Notes: generated by a model from the letters alone, not told the origin. Numbered from the stretch's first letter, positions 25,881 to 36,239 are shown. The stretch: DNA of 64,000 nucleotides from Corallincola holothuriorum (GCF_003336225.1 NZ_QPID01000002.1:248001-312000), one strand, 5' to 3'. Program-made: numbers and translations.

Positions 25881-28800
25881 TTACGCTGCAAGCCGTCGGC
25901 GCCACCCAAGCAGTGCAAGTGCAATCAGAGTAATTAGCCCGAATGAACCCCCCCCACCGCCGCTAGATGCTTCCGCCAAATCTACGCTGACGTCGGCTTT
26001 GGCTTCAGCTCCGTTGGGGTCGGTTACTGTTACTTCAAAGCTATCCGTCCCGACATAGTCCTCATTTGGTTGGTAGGTAAAGCTACCGTCCTGATTAAGT
26101 ACCACTGTGCCATTGGCTGGTGGGCGAGAGACAGAGTAGGTGAGAGTATCGGTATCTGCGTCACTGGCTGTAATGGTATAGGTGAGGGGCTTGTCTTGTG
26201 TGCCGCTGGCACTCACCGGAGCGATGCTTGGCGGTGTGTTTTCTACAACCTGGATGGTCACTTCTACCACCGAGGATGCACCTTCTGTGTCCGTGACCGT
26301 GACTTCAGCGGTATCGCTTCCGACAAACGTCGCATCGTTTGGTGTGTAATCGTAACTGCCTTGGGTATTGACTGTTAATGTGCCTTGTAATGGCTGCGTT
26401 GTGACTTCATAGCTTAATGTCGATCCCTCAACATCGCTGGCAGTTAAAGTCCCAGAAACAGAACGCCCTTGAATTGTATTTGTTGCAGCATTTTCAACCG
26501 TCGGTGGCGTGTTGAGGTTTACTTGTATCGCTAAGGTAATGATTGATGCTGCGCCTTCTGCATCTGTAACCGTTACTTCAGCGCTGTCGACACCGATAAC
26601 GGCAGTGGTGTTTGGCGTGTAGGTATAACTCCCCTGTGCATTGACGGTTAATACGCCTTGCGCTGGCTGCAAGGTGACGTCGTAGCTTAGAACAGATCCT
26701 TCGATATCGCTGGCGACGAATTGTCCCGATACCGGTCGTCCCTGAATGGTGCTGGCAGACTCGTCTTCAACGATTGGTGCGTCATTCACCGCGGCCACTT
26801 CAATAGCGATTTGTTTAAGGCTACTTCCACCATGAACATCAACCACTTGGACGGTAACCAGACCTGCTGTTGTTGAGTTGGCTGCAGGAGTGAATTGATA
26901 ATCTCCTGATTCATCGACGCTAAATACACCTTCAACGGCACTACCATAGAGTTCAAAAGAGACCTCTTCGTCTACTTCATTTTCTACGCTGAAAGAGCCA
27001 TTGAGTACGGTGTCTTCCGTTGCTTGAAGGGTTGATTCAACAATGGTTGGTGCTTTGTTAATTTCGATGGTGGTGACTTGTCCGCCGCCAGCGCTGTCGG
27101 CAACTAACATATTGTCAAACAATGTCAGCCCTGCATCGTATTCATATGCAGTGGTTTGTAGCGTTGTGACAGGATCGCCAGCGAGGTTATCCAATTCAAA
27201 TACCTCAATTTCACCGTTCCCATTCAGCGTTAGCAGAAAGCTATCTTCAAAGCTGGCTAACGAGTAAACGCCAAAGTGATCAGGATAGGCCAGGGTAGAC
27301 TTGGGGCTGCCAGGAATGCTGATATCCCACTCTAGGACCCCTTCATATACACCGCTGCCGGCGCTATAGAGTTTGCCATTTTGTATCGTTAGCCCTCGGA
27401 CTGCATCAGAATAGGTATTGTCTCGATCCTGTGTGATTTCACCTGTTGGATTAACAATTCCTATGAGCGTTGGTGCTTGTTTGTCGTTTAAATCAACGAG
27501 CTGCAGGCCAACCGTGGTTGCCAGATATAGTATTTCTTCGTGCAGTAGCATGTCGTAAATATACGCATTTGAATTATCGATTATTTGCAGTTGAATACTG
27601 CGTACATTTTGCATTAGTCCTGACGCAGATTTGTCTATTAGGGTAATACCACCATTTGTCCCTAGGATCAGGTCGTCACCATCAATCAGGCTTTGTAGAA
27701 CGCCGCTACCTATGGTTTGAACGTCACTGATTAATACGAGGCTTGTAGGATTTGTTGCGTCCCAACTTTCCATTTTGCCATTTTCATTGGCCGTGTATAC
27801 GAGGTTACCCTCAGTCACGACAGTATAAGCAGCTTCTGTGTTAATAAAATCGACCGCGGTATCATCTATCTTCATATCCTCGGTCAGTGGCAGAGATTTC
27901 AACCCTCCTCGGTCGTGTGCAAGGAGAAGTGAGTCATCCTGTTTGATCACTTTACCCACTCTACCGGATTGGCTGAATGAACCGATGGCTGATGGTTGTT
28001 CTGGATCGGTCAAGTCATAGGTATAAACGCCCGTCTCTGTCGCTATGTAGAGGTTGTTATCCGCGATCACTGCATCGCTGGCAAAGCTCTGAGTGCCAGG
28101 TATGGTCGTGACATGCACGGGGGTGCCGCTTTGGGTGTCATACACTTCAATAAGGCCGGTGTAATGATTAGTGCCGCGATAGAGATATCCATTTGCAGCG
28201 GTTAAATAGTAAACCTCGCTATAATCTGTGGCGATGAGGTCTACATCATGATCATCAAAATGAATTGCAAAGAGCTTGTTATAGGTCGACAGATATAGGT
28301 TGTTTTCATCGGTCGTGTACTCCCGTGCAAAGCTAATGCCCTCCACCGTGATTTCATCTGTTTTTACTAACCTTTGCTTATCACTTATATCGTATGTGGT
28401 AACCAGCGTAGAGTTGCCATCCGTATACTCTGGAAAGATATACAGCGTGTTTCCCGATACGACCATCTGGTCGTTGAACTCGACGATAGCGGCCAGATTG
28501 ACCTGTTCAATATTGAGGGGATCGCGGACGTCAAAGATATAAAGTCCATTGTCACCGGCATTGAAATAGATATAACCATCTTTGATGATGGCACCCGATT
28601 TACTCAGTGTTTGGGTGATGGCATAGGTATCGAGTGCTAACTGCTCGTCATCTCCATCGGCCAGATCACTTTGTGTATATGTGGCGAGTGTAATACCCGC
28701 GCTATCATTACTTTGAAGGCGGAAAACATATTCAGAGTTGGCCTCGTTTAACAACCAATCTACACCGTGTGCGGCTGTTGTTAGCTGATCTACTAGCGTA

Positions 28801-29036
28801 AATTCATTTGTATCGGAATAAGCTAATACATCAATAGTAGACTGTGAGCCGGTATAAATATTGCCTTCGATGGCTTGAACTCGCGAGTAGCTAGCCGATC
28901 CCCAAACAGATTTTTCTATTAGAGTCAGTGGTCTAGGCTCTTCCTCGGCGGGAGAAAGGGCGTTGGCGATATGTGTGGTGACGAGTGACGTAGATAATAC
29001 TGCAGATAAGAGCAGTCCTTGCTTTAAGTACTTCAT
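25881..29036 (-). CDS. Exported beta-propeller / cadherin-like repeat protein with GlyGly-CTERM
   Basis: 1051 residues. A signal peptide (LLLSAVLSTSLVTTHIANA) is followed by ~640 residues of repeats of the LVIVD/propeller type, with units such as LYIFDVRDPLNIEQV, VYTYDLTDPEQPSAIG and LQLVDLNDKQAPTLIG. About four Ig/cadherin-like repeats (~700-1020) follow, with signatures such as GSYTYTPN and EVTVTDTEGA. The end (SSGGGGGSFGLITLIALALL then GWRRRLAA) is a GlyGly-CTERM sorting signal: Gly-rich motif, membrane segment, basic tail. Such proteins are exported by type II secretion and cut by rhombosortase; no rhombosortase gene is in this window. A role in surface adhesion or binding is inferred from the architecture. 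Confidence 0.85.
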   Translation of the reverse strand: MKYLKQGLLLSAVLSTSLVTTHIANALSPAEEEPRPLTLIEKSVWGSASYSRVQAIEGNIYTGSQSTIDVLAYSDTNEFTLVDQLTTAAHGVDWLLNEANSEYVFRLQSNDSAGITLATYTQSDLADGDDEQLALDTYAITQTLSKSGAIIKDGYIYFNAGDNGLYIFDVRDPLNIEQVNLAAIVEFNDQMVVSGNTLYIFPEYTDGNSTLVTTYDISDKQRLVKTDEITVEGISFAREYTTDENNLYLSTYNKLFAIHFDDHDVDLIATDYSEVYYLTAANGYLYRGTNHYTGLIEVYDTQSGTPVHVTTIPGTQSFASDAVIADNNLYIATETGVYTYDLTDPEQPSAIGSFSQSGRVGKVIKQDDSLLLAHDRGGLKSLPLTEDMKIDDTAVDFINTEAAYTVVTEGNLVYTANENGKMESWDATNPTSLVLISDVQTIGSGVLQSLIDGDDLILGTNGGITLIDKSASGLMQNVRSIQLQIIDNSNAYIYDMLLHEEILYLATTVGLQLVDLNDKQAPTLIGIVNPTGEITQDRDNTYSDAVRGLTIQNGKLYSAGSGVYEGVLEWDISIPGSPKSTLAYPDHFGVYSLASFEDSFLLTLNGNGEIEVFELDNLAGDPVTTLQTTAYEYDAGLTLFDNMLVADSAGGGQVTTIEINKAPTIVESTLQATEDTVLNGSFSVENEVDEEVSFELYGSAVEGVFSVDESGDYQFTPAANSTTAGLVTVQVVDVHGGSSLKQIAIEVAAVNDAPIVEDESASTIQGRPVSGQFVASDIEGSVLSYDVTLQPAQGVLTVNAQGSYTYTPNTTAVIGVDSAEVTVTDAEGAASIITLAIQVNLNTPPTVENAATNTIQGRSVSGTLTASDVEGSTLSYEVTTQPLQGTLTVNTQGSYDYTPNDATFVGSDTAEVTVTDTEGASSVVEVTIQVVENTPPSIAPVSASGTQDKPLTYTITASDADTDTLTYSVSRPPANGTVVLNQDGSFTYQPNEDYVGTDSFEVTVTDPNGAEAKADVSVDLAEASSGGGGGSFGLITLIALALLGWRRRLAA

Positions 29037-29145
29037 AAATCCCTTATTAAAGGTTGCCTTAAAAAGCAGCAGTTTAGCGGTTTTAACTTTCTATTAACAC
29101 TGCTGGCCAATGGTGAATTGGTGGTTATTTGATGTTCATCAAACT

Positions 29146-29175
29146 AAAAAAAGGCCGCAGATGCGGCCTTTTTTA
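29146..29175 (-). terminator. Terminator of the amylase-pullulanase gene
   Basis: AAGGCCGCA / TGCGGCCTT stem flanked by A-run and T-run, so it can work in both directions. It lies just downstream of the minus-strand gene ending at 29196. Confidence 0.85.
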
Positions 29176-29195
29176 ACTGAATAATTGCCTGTTGG

Positions 29196-32100
29196 TTAAG
29201 GCAAATCGCAGCTATCGCTCCAGCCACTCACTGTGCTGTAACAGCCATTGGCGGTGCGGAACAGATCACTGGTCTGGTTGCCCGAACCGTTAGCATCATT
29301 AAAGATCAGGTTGGTTGAGCGGGCACCTTCAGGCAGTTGGAAGAAGAACCAGCCGTTGCCCAAATCTGTCATCTGAATACCAGGCCAGCCTGGCCCATCG
29401 ACAGATGCGCCCCAGAAGTAGAGGTACACTTCATCCGTCCAGTCTGTTGGCTTCTCGAACCAGAAGCTGAGACCGGGTAGGGTGCAGCTGTCGCTCCAGG
29501 TGTCAGCTTCGTAGCAGCCTTCTCCTTCGCGGTAGAGATCACCCGTTTGGTTACCCGCGCCGTCATTAAAGATCATATTGGCGCTTTCGACACCGGCAGG
29601 CATCTCGAAGCTAAACCAGTCATCACCCAGTGGCAGCATCGCCGCGCCAGGCCAGTCGACACTGTATGACTCAGGTGCCGTATCCCAGTAGTAAATGTTG
29701 GGATCCGCCCAGGTCGCAGGCTTTTTAAAGTAAACCGTGAAGCCTGGCTCGGTGACTGCGCCATAGCTGGGGTTACAAGGGAATTCGCCTTGCGCCGCGC
29801 CTTGCTCTTGAACAAAAACGGCGGCAGTTAACGCCGGTAGGCTGTATGTCGCGCCGTCTACTGAGGCTGTTTTTACTACCGCGTCTGCGCCATTTTGCTG
29901 GATGCTATGCAGGGTCAGTCCTGGCAGTTCATTCAGTGTGATGTCGCGGTTCACGCGGTCGGCATTAAACAGCACCAGAATGCCGTCATAGCTTGGGTCG
30001 AGGTCGTTACCTGAACAGACACCGTCGCTGACGCTCATGGCTATGATACCAGCGGCCTGATCTGGACCGGTGTTCCAGTAAGCAAGGCGCTGTTCGACCT
30101 GTTCTGCTGTGTCTAAGCGGAACAGTTTACTGTCGTAGCGCAGTTGCAGCTGTTGTTGGAACAGACTGGTGGCCATCTCGATGTGAGAAGCCTGAGCGAC
30201 GGTGTTGCTGTTGCTCATGATCTCAGCCATACGCGTCCAACGTGCTTCGTTGGCTTCTGCAGGTGGCAGACCGACAGCCCAGTTATTGCTTTGTTTGGTG
30301 AAGTCGATTTTGTTGAACCAGTCGCCGGAATCAAACGAGTTACGATCCATCGATTTAGAGCGCGCTAAGTCGGACGCCATTTGATGGAAAGGAATACCTT
30401 GGCCCAGATTGACAAATGACTGGCTCAGCGCCTGAACGCGGACACGTTCAGCGATGCTGATATCGTCTGGCAGTTTCGCCTGGGTGTTATCCCAAAGGGT
30501 CTCGTTGTCATGTTTGTCGACGTAGTTGACCGCTTCCTGTGGATCCAGGTTGTAGCCGACACCGCTGTAGCTCAGGCCATCGGTGGTGGTGCCTGTGTTG
30601 TCAACAAACGGGTAGGTTTGCAGGTTACCAGCCATGCCGATACGGATGCGGTCAGCTTGGTCAACTAAGCTGGAAGCGCCGGGGGCACGGCCATTCCAGA
30701 ACAGCTCATTGCCGTTGGCAAACCCTTGTGCAGCGCCGCGGTCAGTGAAGTTGCCACCACGTACCGCATCACGCAAACGGTCGTTGAAAGTACCAATGCC
30801 CGTGCCTGCCATGTTGAACTGGGTGGCTTGTTCAAAGCGTTGGTCGCCAGAGACTTCGCCGAAGTCCCAGCCTTCGCCATACAGGTAGATATTGGCACCA
30901 TCGACACCGTCAGTGGCTAGGGTGAGGGTTTGCAGTGTGGCTTGCGCTTCGACCATCACCGCTTTAGGGATGTGGCCCATCAGATCGAAGCGGAACGCAT
31001 CAATCTTGTAGTGCTTAGCCCAGTGAACCAAGGTGTCGGTGAGCAATTTACCCATCATTTCATGCTCGGTGGCGGTGTTGTCGCAGCAGGTGCTCATTTC
31101 GACATCGCCACTGAATGGGTTACGACGGTGGTAATAGCCCGGAACCACTTTATCCAGAACTGACTGGTTAGACAGACCCGAAGCGAAGGTGTGGTTGTAG
31201 ACCACATCAACGACCACATTCAGGTCGACTTCGTCCAGAGCCTTCACTAGCTCGCGGAACTCGACAATACGTGCCGTGCCTTGCGGATCAGTGGCGTAAC
31301 TGCCTTCCAGCGCGTTGAAGTGATAGGGATCGTAACCCCAGTTGAAGCCATCTACTGATACCGCTGCATCGCTACGAGGCTCGTACAAGATCGCCTGGAT
31401 CTCAGCATTGAGTGGATCTGCGTCTTTTAACTGCGTTAGTGCTTCGCCAAGTGTCAGTCCGTCGAAATCGCCACAGCGTGCTTGTACCGCAGGTGTGGTT
31501 ACCAGCGCACATAGCTTGCTGTAGGGGTCATCGAGATCTGCACGCATGGTGCCGTCTTCTCTGATCGAGCCTAGATCATTCACCGGCAACAGATGGAAGT
31601 GGCTCAGGCCTGCAGCTTGCAGCGCTTGCAGATGGGCCATACCCGCTGACAGTGGTGCGCTGTCAACGCCATTGTAGGTGAACGCCAAGTATTTACCGCG
31701 ATGTGCTGCGGGTACTGCCGTGTCAAACGCACTGAAATCGCGAACATGGCCTTCATACACTGTGATATCACTGTGGGGTGGCAGCGCTTTTTGAATACCA
31801 TCCCAGCCGGCAGGCTTGAGGCTGGCATCGCTGAGGTTGACCACCTGGCTGTAACGACTGTCTGTGCTCAGGCTGACGGAGTAAGGGTCGGTGACGCGGA
31901 AGGTCTCCAGTTGATCACTCAGGTGATGGAACACACTGACTTCAAACTGGTAGTACATCAGATCCCAACTGGCGTCGCCTACAAAGTGCCAGACCCCGTT
32001 AGCGACTGATGATGCGGTAATCGCTGTGCCATCAGAAACAGCATCGCTAGAGGGGATCAGCTGAACATTTTGCGCCGTCGGCGCCCATACTGAAATATGG

Positions 32101-35100
32101 GGTTGTCCTTGCTCAAAGTAGAGACCTAATTGGCCGTCGTATGCGTAGAGCTGATCCAATACCCAAGGTGTTTGTACGCGGGTGACTTCCAGTAGGAAGT
32201 CATTGCTGTCATACGCCGCCAACAGCAGGTGACCTTTAAGCAACTGGTCTGCGACTGTCGCATCGATAGCGTCGATTGACCAAGCATCTAGTCCGGTCAG
32301 GTGCGGTGCTTTTTCTGCAATATCTGCAGGAATGGATGCGCCTGCACTCAGAGTGACAGAGGTCTCTACGTTTTGCAGTTGGTTATCAACCACAACAATG
32401 GATTGAGATTGCGCGGAAACCAGCTCGACTCGAGCCCAGCGGCTGTCCGATGGAGTCCAGAGAAGACTGTTCAGCGCCACCCAGTGGGCCGAAGCATTCT
32501 GGATCTCAACGTCTGTACTTGAGTCTGGCGTGATACAGCTGTTGCGCCAATCTTCGCTGAACTCACCAAAACAGCCATCACCGTCGCGGAACAGATCGGT
32601 TGTTTGATTACCTGCGCCATCATTGAAAATCAGATTAGCGCTGTCCACACCTTGTGGGAACTCAAACAGGTACCAGTCATCGCCAAGGCTGGTCATGGCC
32701 GCTCCTGGCCAGTCAACTGCAGGAGCCGGATCCGCTTCCCAATAGTAGAGGTTGACGTCGCCACCCCAATCGCCGGGCTTTTTGAAGTAGAGCTTTAGCC
32801 CCGGCTTTGGATAGTCACAGCTATCAGTCCAATCGCCTTCTGCAACGCTGTAGCAGCCGTCTCCTTCGCGGAAAAGATCCGATGTTTGTTGACCTGTGCC
32901 GTCATTGAAGATCAGGTTGGCGTATTGCACGCCCGCAGGAAACTGGTAACTAAACCAGTTGCTGCCTAGATCGGTCATGGCGTCACCTGGCCAGCCAACA
33001 TTCGGTGCATTTGTTGGCCCAGGACTCCAGAAATAGAGGTTGGGTGCTGCCCAGGCATCTGGCTTCTCTAGGTAGGCAGTAAAACCTGGAATAGCACAGC
33101 TGTCGCTCCACTCGTTGGTTTCTATGTCGTAACAACCATCGGCATCACGGTAGAGGTCGGTGGTTTGATTGCCGGTGAGGTCATTGAAGATCACATTGGC
33201 AGCTGACACACCGTCGGCAAACTGGTAGCTATACCAATCATCACCAATGGCTGTCATCTCGGCGCCGGGCCATGCAGGATCGTTGGCTGTGCCCCAGAAA
33301 TAGATGTTGGGTACGTTCCAGCTTAATGGGCGGCGAACATAGACAGTGAAACCAGGCTCTGATCCTGTGATATCGCAGCTGTCTATCCACTCACTGTTTT
33401 CGTAGCAGCCGTCAGCGTCTCGGTATAGATCGCTGGTTTGATTGCCGCTGCCATCGTTGAAGATCATGTTAGCCATGGTCACGTTTAGCGGCATCTGGTA
33501 GCTGTACCAGTCGTTGCCCTCATCAGTCATCGCAACGCCAGGCCAGTCAACCGCTGGCGCAGGGGCTGCATCCCAGTAGTAGAGATTAATGCCATCGGTC
33601 CAGTCGATAGGCTTTTTAAAGTAGAGTTTGATGCCTGCTTGGGGTGGCTCGCAGTCGACGATCCAGGCGTCATTTTCGTAACAGCCGTCTCCTTCGTGAT
33701 AGAGATCGCCGGTCTGATTACCACTGCCATCGTTAAAGATCATGTTGGCCATGGCGACATCGGTAGGCAGTTGGTATTTGTACCAACCTTCGCCGATGAG
33801 CTCCATGGCAACGCCAGGCCAGCTGGCGTCATCCGCAGGAGCAGCGTTCCAATAATAGAGGTTTATGGTATCGGCCCAGCCATCAGGCTGCTTGAAGTAA
33901 AGGGTGATCCCCGGCTCAGGTAGATCGCAGCTGTCTTGCCAGCCGGCATCAATGGTGTAACAGCCATCGCCTTCACGGTAGAGATCTGTGGTTTGCTGAC
34001 CTGCACCATCGTTGAAGATCATATTGGCGCTGGTGACGCCATCGTCGAACTTGAACTGGTACCAGTTTTCAATGACATGTTCCATGGTGACGCCTGGCCA
34101 GCTGGTGTCGGCTTGGGGCGCAGCAGCCCACCAGTAGAGGTTGGGTGCTTCCCACTCCTCTGGCTTTTCAAACAGGATGGTCATCCCTTCGACCGCACCA
34201 ATTTCGGTGGTTACTTCAATCACGCTTTCATCGAGAACATTGGTTGCAGTGGCACGGAAGCTGACCGGCGTGCCATCGGCGAGTTCGGTGGCGTCAAAGT
34301 AGACGCGATAAGGAGGCGCAGCATCGTGGCCGATAAAGATCCAGTCACCGCCATCAACACTGGCTTCAAAATCAACACCATATAAGCCTGGATAGGCGGC
34401 TGGCACTTCGTGAGCCATGGTGACCGCGACTTCCACGCGGTCCATTACCATCGCCCCGTCAGTGAGTGTGCTGAATAAGAGGGCAGGGGTGTCGTCAGGC
34501 TTGGCTATCTTGTCCATGGATAGGTAAACCACAGCAGACAGAGCTGGCACCGTGAGCGTTAGTTGGCCGTCAGCATCCGGTGTTAGCTTTTCACCTGGTT
34601 TGGGCCAAATACGGGCATAGCGGCTGCCGTCGACATCAGTGGAGAAGCTCTGCTCTTCGGTGGAGGTATTAAATGCAACCAGGTATTCGCGGCGCTCATC
34701 GCTGTCCATTCTTGAGAATGCGAAAATGCCAGGGGTTGCACTGCTGTAACGTGCGTATTGGTCACCGCGACGCAAACCATTGTACTTGTCGAGCAACTTG
34801 GAAAGCGCCTTAACATTTTTATACAGCGGGTGGCGTTTATTAAAGTTGTCGTCGGCGGTTGTGTCATCCGTGCCGATCAGATCATTGTCGTTAAACTCTT
34901 CAACCAAGCTGGGCATCATATCTTCACGGGCGTCAGCATCGTTGCCATCACCGGTAAAACCCTGCTCGTCACCGTAGTAAACCACGGGAACACCACGAGC
35001 CAGGAATAGAATGCTGTTGGCGAGTTCGGCGCGCGCCAGACGCTCCTCTTCAGAGGCTTCTGGATTAAAGATGTCGATCTGCTGGCCAATACGGCCAACG

Positions 35101-36215
35101 TCGTGGTTGCCGGAGAAGGTCAGCAGTTGCGACGCATTACTGTCAGCATCGGTGTAGTAGTCATCGCGATCAAAGATCCACTGCAGGCGATCTGTGCCTT
35201 GGGAATCGGCGACTACGTCACGAATGGCGTAATAGAGACCGAAGTCGAGGACTGAAGGGAGCTGTCCCTTGGTGGAGTAAACGCTCAAATCTTTAGGGTG
35301 ACCTTCAAATACTTCGCCAAATACGAAGAAGTCGTCCAGCCCTTCATCTTCAGCGTGAGCCATAATGGCCGGGGTCCACTGTTGCCAGAACTCAATATTT
35401 ACATGCTTTACGGTATCGACACGAAAGCCGTCCATGCGGTATTCGCTGATCCAATATTTAAACAGATCAACCATGCCGTTAACGACATCTGGATGTTCTG
35501 TTTTCAGATCATCCAGACCGAAGAAGTCACCATTGAATGAGTTCTCACCACTGAAAGTGCTATCACCCTGATTGTGGTAGTACTCAAAATCATTTAACCA
35601 AGCAGGAACCTTCACCTCTTCCATGCCGGGCAGGGCAAACGGGGTGTAAGGATTGGTCGCTATTTCATCCAGAGAGCGATAAGGACAGCCGGTTTCCGGA
35701 TCGATCAGTGAGCCGTCGGCGTTATGGCATTCCTGAAAACGGATCACATCAGCAGTATGGTTGATGACAATATCGAAAAACACCTTGATATCACGCTTAT
35801 GCGCTTTGTCTATCAAGGTTTGTAGTTCGTCGTTACTGCCCCAATGCGGATCGATTTGGGTGTAATCGATGGTCCAGTAGCCATGGTAGCCCGCAGAGTT
35901 ATCTACGGTGGGCATATTTTTGAATACTGGCGTCATCCAGATCGCAGTGATGCCCATCTGATCCAGATAGGGTAACTTTTTAATCAAGCCGTTGAGGTCA
36001 CCACCGTGGTAGTAACGTTTATCAGCCGGATCATAGCCATGATCTTGCTTTTCGCCGTCGATACCGCCGGTATCATTGCTGGTATCGCCGTTGTGAAAGC
36101 GATCAGGTAGCACAAAGTAGAACACTTCATCTTCTATCTTGCGATCGTTACAGGCGCTTAGTCCCGCTGCAATGAGCAGCATGAGTAGCGCTTTGCCGAA
36201 TTTAGACCAAATCAT
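29196..36215 (-). CDS. Giant surface lipoprotein: alpha-amylase + pullulanase + eight starch-binding-like modules
   Basis: 2339 residues from the ATG at 36215 (GAGGAA upstream); a GTG at 36239 would add eight. The signal peptide ends in the lipobox LSAC. GH13 domain 1 (~25-490) has nucleophile Asp267 in FRVDTVKH, acid/base Glu301 in FGEVFEG and Asp372 in GNHDVG. Six ~90-residue modules (~677-1225) follow, each with FxKP..W, YYW, WPG..M, W(Y/F).(Y/F), IFND.(G/T)G.QT.DL and a Cys pair in DGCY...W.(D/N)(S/D)C, resembling CBM26-type starch binding. The pullulanase region (~1225-2150) has N2 and CBM48-like parts, YDPYHFNALEGSYA, Asp1744 in FRFDLMGH, Glu1781 in YGEGWDFG and Asp1903 in DKHDNET. Two more modules close the protein. 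It should cut alpha-1,4 and alpha-1,6 bonds of starch or glycogen at the cell surface. Confidence 0.92.
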   Translation of the reverse strand: MIWSKFGKALLMLLIAAGLSACNDRKIEDEVFYFVLPDRFHNGDTSNDTGGIDGEKQDHGYDPADKRYYHGGDLNGLIKKLPYLDQMGITAIWMTPVFKNMPTVDNSAGYHGYWTIDYTQIDPHWGSNDELQTLIDKAHKRDIKVFFDIVINHTADVIRFQECHNADGSLIDPETGCPYRSLDEIATNPYTPFALPGMEEVKVPAWLNDFEYYHNQGDSTFSGENSFNGDFFGLDDLKTEHPDVVNGMVDLFKYWISEYRMDGFRVDTVKHVNIEFWQQWTPAIMAHAEDEGLDDFFVFGEVFEGHPKDLSVYSTKGQLPSVLDFGLYYAIRDVVADSQGTDRLQWIFDRDDYYTDADSNASQLLTFSGNHDVGRIGQQIDIFNPEASEEERLARAELANSILFLARGVPVVYYGDEQGFTGDGNDADAREDMMPSLVEEFNDNDLIGTDDTTADDNFNKRHPLYKNVKALSKLLDKYNGLRRGDQYARYSSATPGIFAFSRMDSDERREYLVAFNTSTEEQSFSTDVDGSRYARIWPKPGEKLTPDADGQLTLTVPALSAVVYLSMDKIAKPDDTPALLFSTLTDGAMVMDRVEVAVTMAHEVPAAYPGLYGVDFEASVDGGDWIFIGHDAAPPYRVYFDATELADGTPVSFRATATNVLDESVIEVTTEIGAVEGMTILFEKPEEWEAPNLYWWAAAPQADTSWPGVTMEHVIENWYQFKFDDGVTSANMIFNDGAGQQTTDLYREGDGCYTIDAGWQDSCDLPEPGITLYFKQPDGWADTINLYYWNAAPADDASWPGVAMELIGEGWYKYQLPTDVAMANMIFNDGSGNQTGDLYHEGDGCYENDAWIVDCEPPQAGIKLYFKKPIDWTDGINLYYWDAAPAPAVDWPGVAMTDEGNDWYSYQMPLNVTMANMIFNDGSGNQTSDLYRDADGCYENSEWIDSCDITGSEPGFTVYVRRPLSWNVPNIYFWGTANDPAWPGAEMTAIGDDWYSYQFADGVSAANVIFNDLTGNQTTDLYRDADGCYDIETNEWSDSCAIPGFTAYLEKPDAWAAPNLYFWSPGPTNAPNVGWPGDAMTDLGSNWFSYQFPAGVQYANLIFNDGTGQQTSDLFREGDGCYSVAEGDWTDSCDYPKPGLKLYFKKPGDWGGDVNLYYWEADPAPAVDWPGAAMTSLGDDWYLFEFPQGVDSANLIFNDGAGNQTTDLFRDGDGCFGEFSEDWRNSCITPDSSTDVEIQNASAHWVALNSLLWTPSDSRWARVELVSAQSQSIVVVDNQLQNVETSVTLSAGASIPADIAEKAPHLTGLDAWSIDAIDATVADQLLKGHLLLAAYDSNDFLLEVTRVQTPWVLDQLYAYDGQLGLYFEQGQPHISVWAPTAQNVQLIPSSDAVSDGTAITASSVANGVWHFVGDASWDLMYYQFEVSVFHHLSDQLETFRVTDPYSVSLSTDSRYSQVVNLSDASLKPAGWDGIQKALPPHSDITVYEGHVRDFSAFDTAVPAAHRGKYLAFTYNGVDSAPLSAGMAHLQALQAAGLSHFHLLPVNDLGSIREDGTMRADLDDPYSKLCALVTTPAVQARCGDFDGLTLGEALTQLKDADPLNAEIQAILYEPRSDAAVSVDGFNWGYDPYHFNALEGSYATDPQGTARIVEFRELVKALDEVDLNVVVDVVYNHTFASGLSNQSVLDKVVPGYYHRRNPFSGDVEMSTCCDNTATEHEMMGKLLTDTLVHWAKHYKIDAFRFDLMGHIPKAVMVEAQATLQTLTLATDGVDGANIYLYGEGWDFGEVSGDQRFEQATQFNMAGTGIGTFNDRLRDAVRGGNFTDRGAAQGFANGNELFWNGRAPGASSLVDQADRIRIGMAGNLQTYPFVDNTGTTTDGLSYSGVGYNLDPQEAVNYVDKHDNETLWDNTQAKLPDDISIAERVRVQALSQSFVNLGQGIPFHQMASDLARSKSMDRNSFDSGDWFNKIDFTKQSNNWAVGLPPAEANEARWTRMAEIMSNSNTVAQASHIEMATSLFQQQLQLRYDSKLFRLDTAEQVEQRLAYWNTGPDQAAGIIAMSVSDGVCSGNDLDPSYDGILVLFNADRVNRDITLNELPGLTLHSIQQNGADAVVKTASVDGATYSLPALTAAVFVQEQGAAQGEFPCNPSYGAVTEPGFTVYFKKPATWADPNIYYWDTAPESYSVDWPGAAMLPLGDDWFSFEMPAGVESANMIFNDGAGNQTGDLYREGEGCYEADTWSDSCTLPGLSFWFEKPTDWTDEVYLYFWGASVDGPGWPGIQMTDLGNGWFFFQLPEGARSTNLIFNDANGSGNQTSDLFRTANGCYSTVSGWSDSCDLP
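32540..34190 (-). repeat. Six tandem ~275-bp repeats encoding carbohydrate-binding modules
   Basis: Six in-frame units inside the amylase-pullulanase gene, recognisable at DNA level by repeated blocks such as GTTTGATTACC, CATCGTTGAAGATCA and GGCCAGTC. Two further units lie at about 29200-29755. The units are diverged, pointing to older duplications kept by selection. Confidence 0.85.
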
Positions 36216-36239
36216 CCTTATGGTTCCTCGGTAAGTCAC

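Noticed and set aside
32540-34190. CRISPR-like or mobile repeat array
   Set aside because: The repeats are in-frame, ~275 bp, diverged and encode protein modules.
33936-34385. 149-residue plus-strand ORF in the amylase-pullulanase gene
   Set aside because: Antisense to the repeated modules; its repeats only mirror them.
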